Assembly: GCA_031257455.1 (NCBI GenBank)
Contig: JAIROQ010000070.1
Span: 1 to 11,425 of the forward strand
Source: Prevotellaceae bacterium
GTDB lineage: Bacteria > Bacteroidota > Bacteroidia > Bacteroidales > UBA932
Direction: 5' to 3'
Length of the DNA: 11,425 nucleotides
Shown: positions 1 to 7,361 of the stretch, piece after piece
How the letters are laid out: each line of letters opens with the position of its first letter
Numbering within the stretch: position 1 is the stretch's first letter
The notes under the pieces: generated by a model
Databases searched by the model: none
Told to the model about the DNA's origin: nothing
The model's input: the letters and a program-made list of their open reading frames with translations, nothing else
Translations under genes and position numbers: made by a program

Positions 1-195
1 TGTACAAAACAACTTCATACTGCCAAATCTTATAAAGACTTTTATTGCCTTATATCATTGTATGGTTACCAACTTTTATTAGTCGTAAATAATGAAAGGA
101 GTACATTCATCAATTTACACACCGAAGAGGTAGCTCAAAACCTTTTACGTTATAAATTAACAAATGTACTCCCTTTGAAGAATACTGTTAATTAG
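1..195 (+). CDS. 3' end of an unidentified AT-rich gene (partial)
   Basis: Frame 1 is open from the first base for 64 codons and ends at TAG (193-195). The 5' end lies outside the window. The peptide reads CTKQLHTAKSYKDFYCLISL and continues with a hydrophobic patch (YGYQLLLVV) and a more polar tail ending in NTVN. I recognise no family. Base composition is unlike the rest of the window: 17 of 60 bases are G or C in 61-120, against 36 of 60 in 541-600 inside the next gene. A run of 64 sense codons in such AT-rich DNA is unlikely but possible by chance. A strong inverted repeat (95-176) overlaps the frame, which weakens the coding call. A weak hairpin follows the stop (AAGAAAA 198-204 with TTTTCTT 212-218). 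It could be a terminator. Confidence 0.4.
   Translation, partial: CTKQLHTAKSYKDFYCLISLYGYQLLLVVNNERSTFINLHTEEVAQNLLRYKLTNVLPLKNTVN
95..176. repeat. Interrupted inverted repeat forming a long hairpin
   Basis: AAAGGAGTACATT (95-107) pairs with AATGTACTCC(C)TTT (163-176), with one bulged C. After a 4-by-4 internal loop, AATTTA (112-117) pairs with TAAATT (153-158). The loop is about 35 bases. The structure overlaps the possible coding frame 1-195. Read on the minus strand, it is followed by a T-rich stretch, so it could end a leftward transcript. It could instead be a palindromic binding site or the end of a small mobile element. I cannot choose between these. Confidence 0.5.
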
Positions 196-356
196 TAAAG
201 AAAATTTGAGCTTTTCTTCTGGTGTAAAATAAAAGTTGTACCAACAATTATTTTAACGTATAAAGAACTTCAATAACGTTGCAAATATATAACAATATTT
301 TTTAATTGCAAATATTTTTTAGTTACGCGTGAAGCGCAAGGCACGGCAAGCGCAGT
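196..356. other. AT-rich spacer without a supported gene
   Basis: No open frame of useful length is present on either strand. The stretch holds a weak AT hairpin (198-218), two direct copies of TTGCAAATAT (279-288 and 306-315) and T-runs. Composition changes sharply near 325-330, where GC-rich sequence begins. That change marks a possible junction between AT-rich DNA, perhaps acquired, and the host-like sequence to the right. Confidence 0.5.
282..312 (-). promoter_or_regulatory. Candidate leftward Bacteroidetes-type promoter
   Basis: On the minus strand TTTG (complement of 309-312) is followed after 19 bases by TATATTTG (complement of 282-289). This matches the Bacteroidetes housekeeping pattern TTTG-N19-21-TAnnTTTG. 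No convincing minus-strand gene lies to the left; only short frames are seen. The match may be chance in AT-rich DNA, or it may drive a non-coding transcript toward the hairpin at 95-176. Confidence 0.35.
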
Positions 357-402
357 GGCGCCAGCCAAATCTGTAAATCTGTAAATCCGTAAATCTGTAA
401 AT
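357..402. repeat. GGCGCCAGCC border plus AAATCTGT 8-base tandem array
   Basis: The decamer GGCGCCAGCC (357-366) is followed directly by four 8-base units, AAATCTGT twice, AAATCCGT, AAATCTGT (367-398), and a partial AAAT. The same unit order, with the same kind of GC-rich border, recurs in reverse complement at 11063-11104. A close relative with two AAATCCGT units lies at 5583-5629. Each unit junction contains TAA. Confidence 0.85.
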
Positions 403-413
403 GGTCACTCCAA

Positions 414-427
414 TTCATACCTCATAC
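414..427. repeat. Two-unit heptamer repeat next to a promoter
   Basis: TTCATAC and CTCATAC are adjacent (414-427), six bases before the TTTG box of the promoter for the glycosyltransferase gene. The words resemble the heptamer array at 10667-10694 (CTCATAA, TTCATAA, CCCATAA). Two units alone would be weak evidence. The similarity to the other arrays is why it is listed. Confidence 0.4.
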
Positions 428-432
428 CTTTC

Positions 433-464
433 TTTGGTGCGCAATCAAAAAATAGTTACCTTTG
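433..464 (+). promoter_or_regulatory. Promoter of the glycosyltransferase/exporter operon
   Basis: TTTG (433-436) and TACCTTTG (457-464) are separated by 20 bases, a full match to the Bacteroidetes TTTG-N19-21-TAnnTTTG promoter. The -7 element ends 21 bases before the ATG at 486. The uvrD promoter has nearly the same distance (22 bases). The expected transcript start near 471 leaves a very short, AT-rich leader, so the TTG at 462, inside the promoter, cannot be the start codon. Confidence 0.7.
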
Positions 465-485
465 CGGAAACTACTAATTTTGTCA

Positions 486-1655
486 ATGGAAACCAAAAAT
501 CGGTTACATAAGTTGCGTTGTTGCGTCATTATTCCGGTGTATAATAATGCCGGAACGGTGGCGGAGGTGGTGGCCGGCGCAAAGCAATATGCCGGTACGG
601 TGATTGTGGTGAATGACGGCTCTACGGATACTACGGCGCAAGCGCTGGCGGCTATTCCGGCCATTACCGTGCTGGCGCATCCGAAGAATAAAGGCAAGGG
701 AGTTGCCCTCCGTACCGGCTTCCGGTATGCCCTGCGCAACGGTTTCCGGTATGCCATTACGCTGGACGGGGACGGACAGCATTATCCTTCCGACATTCCG
801 CACTTTGCCGGCGCGATAGAAAAGGCATACGGCGCGCTGGTTACCGGGTCGCGAAAATTACGGCAGGAGAATATGCCCGGAAAAAACAGGTTCGCCAATA
901 AATTTTCCAACTTTTGGGTGTGGGTGGAAACGGGAAAACGGCTTGACGATACGCAATCGGGTTTCCGCGCCTACCCCCTCGAGCCGTTCGCCAAGTCGAA
1001 ATATTTCACCCGCCGGTACGATTTTGAGCTGGAAATACTGGTACGTTCCGTATGGAAAAATATTCCGGTAATCGTTATTCCCATCCGCGTATTTTATGCG
1101 CCCAAAGAAGCGCAGGTATCCCATTTCAAACCTGTCCGCGACTTTTTGCGGATAAGCCTGCTCAATGTATTCCTTGTATTGCTGGCGTTCCTGTGGTTTC
1201 GTCCTTTTTCCCTTATCCGCCGCTTGAATAAGGAGAATATCAGGAAATGGTTTTCCCGGTATATCCTGCAATCTTCCGAGAGCAACCGGAAAATAACCCT
1301 TTCCGTGATGTTGGGCGTGTTCATGGGGATTATACCCGTATGGGGTTATCAAATGCTGGCGGCTTTTTCGCTGGCGCATCTGTTCAGACTGAACAAAGCC
1401 ATAACGGTCGTGGCTTCCAATATCAGCATTCCGCCGATGATACCGTTTATCCTGTTGGGGAGTTTTGCCGCCGGCGCATGGGTATTGAACCGGCCGCTCA
1501 CCCTGTCGCTCCACACGGTTTCGTTTGAAGCCATCGGGCGGGATTTATTGCAATACCTCGCAGGGAGCTTTGTGCTTGCCGTCCTGTGCGCGCTGGTTGC
1601 CGGTGCGGTGGCCGGATTACTGCTATATTTTTTTAGAAAACCGAAAGGAGCATGA
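486..1655 (+). CDS. Family 2 glycosyltransferase with C-terminal DUF2062 membrane domain
   Basis: The product (389 residues from ATG 486) has an N-terminal GT-A domain of the dolichyl-phosphate-mannose-synthase-like kind. Visible motifs are IIPVYN (15-20), VVNDGSTD (41-48), the metal- and nucleotide-binding DGDGQH (94-99), GSR (121-123) and QSGFRAY (157-163). A membrane segment follows near 223-240. The C-terminal third matches DUF2062: GIIPVWGYQM (281-290), SNISIPPMIPF (311-321) and hydrophobic segments to about 382. The likely role is transfer of a sugar from an activated nucleotide sugar to a lipid at the inner face of the cytoplasmic membrane; donor and acceptor are unknown. The stop overlaps the next start by 4 bases (ATGA), so the two are translationally coupled. 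GT2-DUF2062 proteins next to MMPL exporters and acyltransferases are known from aryl-polyene/flexirubin-type loci. ATG 486 was preferred over TTG 462 because the latter lies in the promoter. Confidence 0.92.
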   Translation: METKNRLHKLRCCVIIPVYNNAGTVAEVVAGAKQYAGTVIVVNDGSTDTTAQALAAIPAITVLAHPKNKGKGVALRTGFRYALRNGFRYAITLDGDGQHYPSDIPHFAGAIEKAYGALVTGSRKLRQENMPGKNRFANKFSNFWVWVETGKRLDDTQSGFRAYPLEPFAKSKYFTRRYDFELEILVRSVWKNIPVIVIPIRVFYAPKEAQVSHFKPVRDFLRISLLNVFLVLLAFLWFRPFSLIRRLNKENIRKWFSRYILQSSESNRKITLSVMLGVFMGIIPVWGYQMLAAFSLAHLFRLNKAITVVASNISIPPMIPFILLGSFAAGAWVLNRPLTLSLHTVSFEAIGRDLLQYLAGSFVLAVLCALVAGAVAGLLLYFFRKPKGA

Positions 1656-4600
1656 TACGGATATTCATTACGCTTTACCGGTTTTTCCGCACGCACCGCA
1701 TGGCGTTTTATGCACTGTGCGTCCTGTTGCCGGCGGTGATGATTTACCTCGCGTGGCAAATACGGTTGCAGGAAGATATTAACAGCCTCATGCCGCAAAC
1801 CGAAGATACGCGCTATATCGGAAAGGTTTTTAAAAATATCAAAATAAAAGATAAAATCGCCCTGCTGGTAACCTCCAAAGACACGGCGCATCCGGCCGCG
1901 CCCGGCGTCATGATGGACGGCTGCGATGCGTTTTTCGCGCACCTTCAACAGACCCCTGCGGGAAAGTCGCACATCAAAAAAGTGCAGTCCACAGTGGATA
2001 ACCGGCCGGCGGAACTGTTGCACCGGTACGTCATGGAACAGCTGCCCATCTTCCTCGACACCGCCGATTATGTCCGTTTAGACAGCTTGCTGGAACCGGA
2101 AAATCTGGAAAAATATATGGCCGGCCGGTATGTCCGGTTACTCTCGCCGTGGAGTATGGTTTCATCGAAATTCATGGCCGCCGACCCGCTGGATTTGTCG
2201 GGAAATATCTTGAAAGACCTTGCAGCACTGGAAACGGACGGGCATTATACGATATATGACGAACATATTTTTTCGGAAGACAAACGATATCTGGTAGCGT
2301 TTATTTCGCCGGTATTCGGCGCCGGCGAGCTTTCCAACAACGGGGCGCTCGTGGAGGAAATAGAACGCGCCATCGCCGTAGTGGAAGAGCAATACCCCGC
2401 ATTGGCGGTTTCTTATTTCGGCGGTATTCCGGTCGGTATTTACAACGCCCGCCAAATTAAATCGGATGCTTTCCTTGCGATGATGATTACGGCATTGGCC
2501 ATTGGGCTGGTTGTCGTCTTTGCATTCCGCCGGAAGTCGGCCATCCCGCTAATCCTGCTGCCGGTATTGATGGGCGGGCTTTTTGCGCTGGCATTGATGT
2601 ACGTAATACAGGGCGCTATTTCTACGATTGCTATCGGTGCGGGGTCTGTCATTCTCGGCGTGGCGTTGAGTTATTCCATTCATGTGTTTTGCCATTCGCT
2701 CCATGCACAATCGGCGGAACAGGTCATTCGCGAACTCACCTACCCGATGACTATCGGCAGTTTTACGACCATCGCCGCTTTTGCCAGCCTCGCTTTTATG
2801 CATACGGAAGCGTTGCATGATTTCGGGCTGTTCTCCTGTTTTGCGTTGCTGGGGACTACCCTGTGCTGCCTGATTTTTATTCCGCACCTGTTATCTTTCC
2901 AGCCGCAGCCATCCGGCCGCCTGATGCGGCTGATAGAAAAATGGAATGCCTATCCGTTTGAAAAAAATTACCTGTTCATCGGGCTGGTGGCGGTGGTTTT
3001 CGGCGTGTCGTGCTTTTTCTGCGGAAAAGTAACCTTTAACGCCGGCATGGAGCAGTTAAGTTATATGCCTGCTTCCTTTGCACGGGCGGAAGCGGTACTG
3101 AACAATACTTTTCAGGATAATTATAAAACGGTATATTTCGTTGCTGTCGGCCGCACGCCGGACGAGTCGCTTTCCCATTACCGGCAGGCGGCGCAAAAAT
3201 GCCATGCCCTGAAAGAAAAATCACTGATTAAAGACTATTCATCGGCGCATGATTTACTCATTCCCGTAGCCGAACAGCAGCGGCGCATTGACTATTGGAA
3301 TCGTTACTGGACGCCCGAAAAACGCGCCTTTCTCAAAGCAAACCTGTCGAAAACAGGAGAGAAATATACGTTCAAAGCGCAACACTTCAACTCCTTTTTA
3401 CAACGCCTCGACAAGGATTACCAGCCGGTGGACTATACGCAACAGGACTTTTTGGATACGTTTGTTTTAAACGAATGGATAGATTATGCAGACGGGCTGC
3501 CGATGGCCATTATTCAGGCGCGGCTATCCGAAGAAAACAAAGAACAGGTGTACCAGGCCTTCGGCGAAGATAAAAATATCGTCATCCTCGACAAGGCCTA
3601 TTTTGCCGGCCAACTGTCGATGCTGGTCAATAATGATTTTAATACGTTGTTATATATTGTATCGATAATAGTGTTCCTGTCCATCCTGATATCTTATGGA
3701 AGAATAGAGATAGCCGCCGTTACCTTTCTGCCGATGGTGATGAGCTGGGTCATTATTCTGGGACTGATAGCGCTTTTCGGCATAGAATTTAATGTGATCA
3801 ACATTATCATATCTACTTTTATTTTCGGCATCGGGGATGACTTCAGCATTTTTGTGAGCGATGGCCTGTTGCTGGAATACAGAACAGGGCAGAAAATCCT
3901 CACATCCCATAAAACGGCTATTTTCTTTTCGGCCTTTGCCGTAACGGTCGGCATGGGCGCTATGATTTTCTCGCAGCATCCGGCGCTGTATTCTATTTCC
4001 ATCACGTCCGTTATAGGAATGCTGGCGATTATACTTATTGCTTATACCGTGCAGCCGTTCCTTTTCCGGCTCTTTATTACGGGACGTACGGCAAAGCGGA
4101 AATTCCCGCATACGTGGTACAGCCTTTTTATTACCATAACCGCATTAACTATTTTTGTTACCGGAAGCCTGTTGCTTACGCTGGTCAGTTATATCCTTAT
4201 CCTTTTTCCGGCAGGCAAAAAATCAAAACAGGCTTTCTTTCATCGTCTGTTGTATTCTCTCAGTTTCCTGCAACTTTATGCCATGCCCAATGCAAAGAAA
4301 GTGCGGCAAAACCCCGCGCACGAAACATTTGAAAAGCCTGCGGTGATTATTGCCAATCATCAATCGGTGATTGATATCATGCAGATGCTGACATTGCATC
4401 CTAAAATCATTATGGTAACCAAAGAATGGGTAAGCCACTCGCCGCTGTTCGGTAAAATAGCCCGCTTTGCCGGTTTTGTAGATATTACCAAAGGGTATGA
4501 GCCGGCGGTAGCGCATATCCGGCAATATATGGACGATGGGTATTCGGTGGTTATATTCCCGGAAGGCACGCGCTCGCCGGACGGGAAACTGCACCGCTTC

Positions 4601-5491
4601 CACAAAGGCGCGTTTTATTTGGCGGAAGCATTGAAAGCCGATATCATTCCGGTATTGCTTTACGGGCACGGGCAAGCCATGTCGAAAGACGATTTCCTCT
4701 ATTTGAAAGACGCCGCACTGGCTACGAAAATCCTGCCGCGTATTCCTTACAGCGAAAAGGAAACGTATCAGGAGCGGCACAAACGCCTGTCAAGGCTGTT
4801 TAAAAAAGAACATGCCGCCTTCGCGGAAGAAATAGACCATGCCGGAAATCCCTATTACCGCTACAAACTGATGAAAAACTACCTCTACAAAGGACCGGTG
4901 CTGGAATGGTATCTGCGGATAAAAGCGGCCATGGAAAAGAACTATAAACTTTTTGCGCGGCTTGTCCCGGCAAAGGCCGTTGTTACCGATATCGGCTGTG
5001 GATACGGATTTTTGTCCTGTATGCTGGCATTCCGGTCGAACGAACGGGAAATTACAGGCATCGATTATGACGCCGGCAAAATAGCCATCGCACAAAATAA
5101 TTTCTCAAGAACCGACCGGCTGCAATTTATCGTAGCCGATATATCGGAATATGCTTTCCGGCCTTCCGATGTGTTTATCCTGAACGATGTGTTGCACTAC
5201 CTGCCGGAAGAAAAACAATTCGGCGTCTTGACGCAATGTGTGCAACAGTTAAATCCCGGCGGGAAAATTATTATCCGGGACGGCGACAGCGAGAAAAGCA
5301 GAAAACATGCGCTCACCAAATTGTCGGAGTTTTTTTCCATCAAATTAGTACAGTTTAACAAGGCCGACCATGCACTGCATTTTCCCACTGCATCCGGACT
5401 GGAAGCGTTTGCGCAACGCAATAACCTGTCGCTCTCAATCGTTGAAAACAGTAAATATAGTTCTAACAGCATATATGTGTTGAGTTGTTGA
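1652..5491 (+). CDS. Three-domain fusion: RND/MMPL exporter, PlsC-type acyltransferase, class I SAM methyltransferase
   Basis: Residues 1-810 form an RND-superfamily (MMPL-like) exporter in two halves. TM1 is at 17-36, a periplasmic loop at 37-270 and TM2-6 at 273-412. TM7 is at 440-460, a second loop at 461-660 and TM8-12 at 665-805. Another hydrophobic stretch (822-852) leads to a lysophospholipid-type acyltransferase with NHQSVID (902-908, the HX4D catalytic motif), FPEGTRS (969-975) and IPVLLYG (999-1005). The last part, about 1075-1279, is a Rossmann methyltransferase with DIGCGYG (1113-1119), GIDYD (1136-1140), LNDVLHYL (1177-1184) and NPGGKIII (1201-1208). The acyltransferase and methyltransferase would face the cytoplasm, so acylation and methylation of a lipid could be tied to its export. 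Together with the glycosyltransferase this suggests an aryl-polyene/flexirubin-type lipid pathway (inference). TM10 keeps an acidic pair (GIGDDF, D729-D730), but the matching TM4 site reads GVALSY with serine instead of aspartate. The last residues (LSC) and stop come from the repeat array starting at 5478. I see no frameshift. The fused arrangement is, to my recollection, known in Bacteroidetes. Confidence 0.93.
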   Translation: MIRIFITLYRFFRTHRMAFYALCVLLPAVMIYLAWQIRLQEDINSLMPQTEDTRYIGKVFKNIKIKDKIALLVTSKDTAHPAAPGVMMDGCDAFFAHLQQTPAGKSHIKKVQSTVDNRPAELLHRYVMEQLPIFLDTADYVRLDSLLEPENLEKYMAGRYVRLLSPWSMVSSKFMAADPLDLSGNILKDLAALETDGHYTIYDEHIFSEDKRYLVAFISPVFGAGELSNNGALVEEIERAIAVVEEQYPALAVSYFGGIPVGIYNARQIKSDAFLAMMITALAIGLVVVFAFRRKSAIPLILLPVLMGGLFALALMYVIQGAISTIAIGAGSVILGVALSYSIHVFCHSLHAQSAEQVIRELTYPMTIGSFTTIAAFASLAFMHTEALHDFGLFSCFALLGTTLCCLIFIPHLLSFQPQPSGRLMRLIEKWNAYPFEKNYLFIGLVAVVFGVSCFFCGKVTFNAGMEQLSYMPASFARAEAVLNNTFQDNYKTVYFVAVGRTPDESLSHYRQAAQKCHALKEKSLIKDYSSAHDLLIPVAEQQRRIDYWNRYWTPEKRAFLKANLSKTGEKYTFKAQHFNSFLQRLDKDYQPVDYTQQDFLDTFVLNEWIDYADGLPMAIIQARLSEENKEQVYQAFGEDKNIVILDKAYFAGQLSMLVNNDFNTLLYIVSIIVFLSILISYGRIEIAAVTFLPMVMSWVIILGLIALFGIEFNVINIIISTFIFGIGDDFSIFVSDGLLLEYRTGQKILTSHKTAIFFSAFAVTVGMGAMIFSQHPALYSISITSVIGMLAIILIAYTVQPFLFRLFITGRTAKRKFPHTWYSLFITITALTIFVTGSLLLTLVSYILILFPAGKKSKQAFFHRLLYSLSFLQLYAMPNAKKVRQNPAHETFEKPAVIIANHQSVIDIMQMLTLHPKIIMVTKEWVSHSPLFGKIARFAGFVDITKGYEPAVAHIRQYMDDGYSVVIFPEGTRSPDGKLHRFHKGAFYLAEALKADIIPVLLYGHGQAMSKDDFLYLKDAALATKILPRIPYSEKETYQERHKRLSRLFKKEHAAFAEEIDHAGNPYYRYKLMKNYLYKGPVLEWYLRIKAAMEKNYKLFARLVPAKAVVTDIGCGYGFLSCMLAFRSNEREITGIDYDAGKIAIAQNNFSRTDRLQFIVADISEYAFRPSDVFILNDVLHYLPEEKQFGVLTQCVQQLNPGGKIIIRDGDSEKSRKHALTKLSEFFSIKLVQFNKADHALHFPTASGLEAFAQRNNLSLSIVENSKYSSNSIYVLSC

Positions 5492-5581
5492 ACTGTTGAG
5501 TTGTTGAACTGTTGAGTTGTTGAACTGTTTAATTGTTGAACTGTTGAGTTGTTGAACTGTTTAACTGTTGATTTGTTGAGG
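5478..5581. repeat. TGTTGANN 8-base tandem array (13 units)
   Basis: Thirteen contiguous 8-base units start with TGTTGA or TGTTTA. They alternate mainly as TGTTGAGT and TGTTGAAC, so a 16-base dimer is also visible. Each unit has TGA or TAA, and since 8 is not a multiple of 3 the array closes all three plus-strand frames. The stop of the fusion gene (TGA 5489-5491) is in the second unit. On the minus strand the array is largely open and would encode a Q/N/S/T-rich peptide, which I do not regard as a gene. Perfect units suggest recent expansion; single-base variants suggest older decay. Confidence 0.95.
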
Positions 5582-5582
5582 T

Positions 5583-5629
5583 GGCGCAAGCCAAATCCGT
5601 AAATCCGTAAATCTGTAAATCTGTAAATT
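5583..5629. repeat. GGCGCAAGCC border plus AAATCYGT 8-base tandem array
   Basis: GGCGCAAGCC (5583-5592) is followed by AAATCCGT twice and AAATCTGT twice (5593-5624), then AAATT. It is the same family as 357-402 and 11063-11104 but with a different order of the C/T variants. It directly follows the TGTTGANN array, so two unrelated arrays are joined through one GC-rich border between the convergent fusion gene and gldG. No classical GC-stem/T-run terminator is visible between these genes. Confidence 0.85.
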
Positions 5630-5633
5630 GCCC

Positions 5634-5647
5634 CTAATTCTTAATTC
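5634..5647. repeat. Two-unit heptamer supplying the gldG stop codon
   Basis: CTAATTC and TTAATTC (5634-5647) are adjacent 7-base units; on the gldG strand they read GAATTAA, GAATTAG. They encode the final Lys-Asn and the TAG stop of gldG. With only two units this could be chance. It is listed because the other two operon-terminal genes also end inside short-period repeats. Confidence 0.4.
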
Positions 5648-7361
5648 TCCTCACTCCGGTGAATAGTGCGCCGGCGAGGAGGGTGAGCAGGATGGGGAGG
5701 GCGGTGTTGAGGGCTATCCAGAATGACCGCTGCGGGAAGATTTTTGCCTTGTCGAGCAGCCGCATCGTCCATTCGCGCGGACGGATTTGCATGGTGTTCT
5801 CGTCATCGAGGAGGTAGTATATGCAGTTTTTCACAAAGCTGCGGTTGCCGAACTGTACGTTCATATAGCGGTCGAAGCCCAGAGGGAAAATACGTGTGCC
5901 GTCTGCACGGCGCACCACATCGTTGCGGATAATGTCGCCATCGGCTACGACAATCATTTTGGCCGGTTCGCCGGTTTCCTTGAAGGCAAAGGATTGTTGC
6001 CGGTTGTAGTGTTGCAGCGGACGGTTCAGGAAAGCCGAAGTAAACGTTCCTTCGAGCGTTACCGCCACCGGCAGGAAGGATTGTCCGAAGGCTGCCGGTT
6101 CGGGGCGTTGCATGGTCTGCGAGAGGCTCACCAGCGCCGGAACGGCTTGCGTCCGGCTGTATTCCGAAGAGTACAATATCGCCCGTTTGGAAATCGCGGG
6201 GTTTTTCCCGACCGTATCAATCGTGCTTGGATACTTTGAGAGGATAAGGTTCAAGCCGCGTGTAATGACATTGTCCGGCGGCGGAATCAGCAGCGGGTAG
6301 TAAGTCCATGGCGCCGGTTTGAAGTCGGCGGTTTGGCCGGCAGGGGCAATATTCACCGGCAGCATGGCGCATTGCAGGTCTTGGATAATCGCAGGATTGA
6401 TGCGGACGCCGTAGCGGAATAACTGGTCATCGAGGCCATGCGTACAGGCAAAGGCGAGGGTATTAAAACCGCTGGCGAGGCTGTCGTGATGCACTTCTAC
6501 GGCGTCAATGAACCATGCCACGCGGCCGCCGCGCATGATATACTGGTCTAAGGCTAGCTTGTCGGCTTCGCTCCATGCTTTGGCGGGCTTGGCGACCACT
6601 ACTGCCGCATAATGGTCAAGCGCGTGTATGTCTTCATTAATTTCCACCCGGTCGAGGTGCGCAAAAGACGCCAGTTCCCGGCAAATATCGCCGGTTTCGT
6701 ATTCGTCCAATTCGCCGTGTCCTTCGATAAAGGCAATACGCGGTAACTCTTTCCGTGCGATACGTGCAATGACGCTTGTCAAGGCGAATTCCACGTTTTG
6801 TTGCGCCACCGACAAGCTCTCTTCGGAATTTGTACCGGAATTATCCTGCAGGAAATTCACCGCTACCTCGCGCGTGCGGACAGTGGTATCAATCGTTTGG
6901 GTATATACCACCAGTGCGCCAGGAAATACGATGCGTTCCAAACGCCCGCCGCCGGTTGTCCGTTCTTCTTCCGTTACCGGGGCAAGCCCGCGCGCCTGCA
7001 GGGAAGCATATACCTGCGGCAATTCCTGCGGGTCGGTTTCCGCCGCTATGTCCACAAATTCGTAACGTAAATGCGCACCGGCATAGATTTTCAGTTCATC
7101 CAGTGTTTCCTCAATCGTGCTGCGGAGTTTCTTTAATTGCAGCGACATGTTACCATCGAGGAAAACATATACCTGTACCGTATTATCCAGTTCCTGCATC
7201 ACGCGCTTTGACGCATCCGCCAACGTATAGCGGCGGTCGCCGGTCAGGTCGATACGGAAAAGGAAAGACTGCGCCACACTGTTCAGCGCAACCAATAATG
7301 CCGCCAAGCCAATGAATTTGGCGATAGCGCGGGTTCTTTTTATGGCAGGGATATTTACCAT
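5634..7361 (-). CDS. gldG: Gliding-associated ABC transporter auxiliary/substrate-binding subunit GldG
   Basis: The 575-residue product has an N-terminal membrane anchor (about 14-36) followed by the family hallmark DLTGDRRYTL (38-47). It has a large extracytoplasmic region typical of ABC_transp_aux proteins, with IEGHGELDE (212-220), RGGRVAWFID (277-286) and VADGDIIRND (472-481), and a C-terminal membrane segment (about 547-570). GldG works with the permease GldF and the ATPase GldA. In flavobacteria this transporter is associated with gliding motility, though its substrate is not established and gliding itself depends on the type IX secretion apparatus. The start overlaps the end of gldF by 7 bases, which indicates one operon. 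Length is normal for the family. The last codons and stop are in a heptamer repeat. No gldA lies in the window. Confidence 0.92.
   Translation of the reverse strand: MVNIPAIKRTRAIAKFIGLAALLVALNSVAQSFLFRIDLTGDRRYTLADASKRVMQELDNTVQVYVFLDGNMSLQLKKLRSTIEETLDELKIYAGAHLRYEFVDIAAETDPQELPQVYASLQARGLAPVTEEERTTGGGRLERIVFPGALVVYTQTIDTTVRTREVAVNFLQDNSGTNSEESLSVAQQNVEFALTSVIARIARKELPRIAFIEGHGELDEYETGDICRELASFAHLDRVEINEDIHALDHYAAVVVAKPAKAWSEADKLALDQYIMRGGRVAWFIDAVEVHHDSLASGFNTLAFACTHGLDDQLFRYGVRINPAIIQDLQCAMLPVNIAPAGQTADFKPAPWTYYPLLIPPPDNVITRGLNLILSKYPSTIDTVGKNPAISKRAILYSSEYSRTQAVPALVSLSQTMQRPEPAAFGQSFLPVAVTLEGTFTSAFLNRPLQHYNRQQSFAFKETGEPAKMIVVADGDIIRNDVVRRADGTRIFPLGFDRYMNVQFGNRSFVKNCIYYLLDDENTMQIRPREWTMRLLDKAKIFPQRSFWIALNTALPILLTLLAGALFTGVRRIKN

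Noticed and set aside
196..280. Small minus-strand ORFs behind the leftward promoter
   Set aside because: Frames are short, start at weak codons and show no protein-like pattern or family resemblance.
462..485. TTG at 462 as the start of the glycosyltransferase
   Set aside because: It lies within the TACCTTTG promoter element. ATG 486 gives a normal family N-terminus.
858..1514. 218-codon minus-strand frame inside the glycosyltransferase gene
   Set aside because: It is a shadow of a gene with clear motifs on the plus strand, and the predicted peptide has no recognisable features.
1644..1650. AAAGGAG as Shine-Dalgarno site of the fusion gene
   Set aside because: It is one base from the ATG, too close to work. 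The overlap with the previous stop explains coupling better, and Bacteroidetes rarely rely on such sites.
5197..5589. Minus-strand 130-codon frame starting with a Q/N/S/T-rich repeat peptide
   Set aside because: Its N-terminal part is only the TGTTGANN array read backwards, and the rest is the complement of the methyltransferase domain. It has no independent support.
5478..5629. CRISPR array
   Set aside because: Units of 8 bases are contiguous with no spacers, and there are no cas genes.
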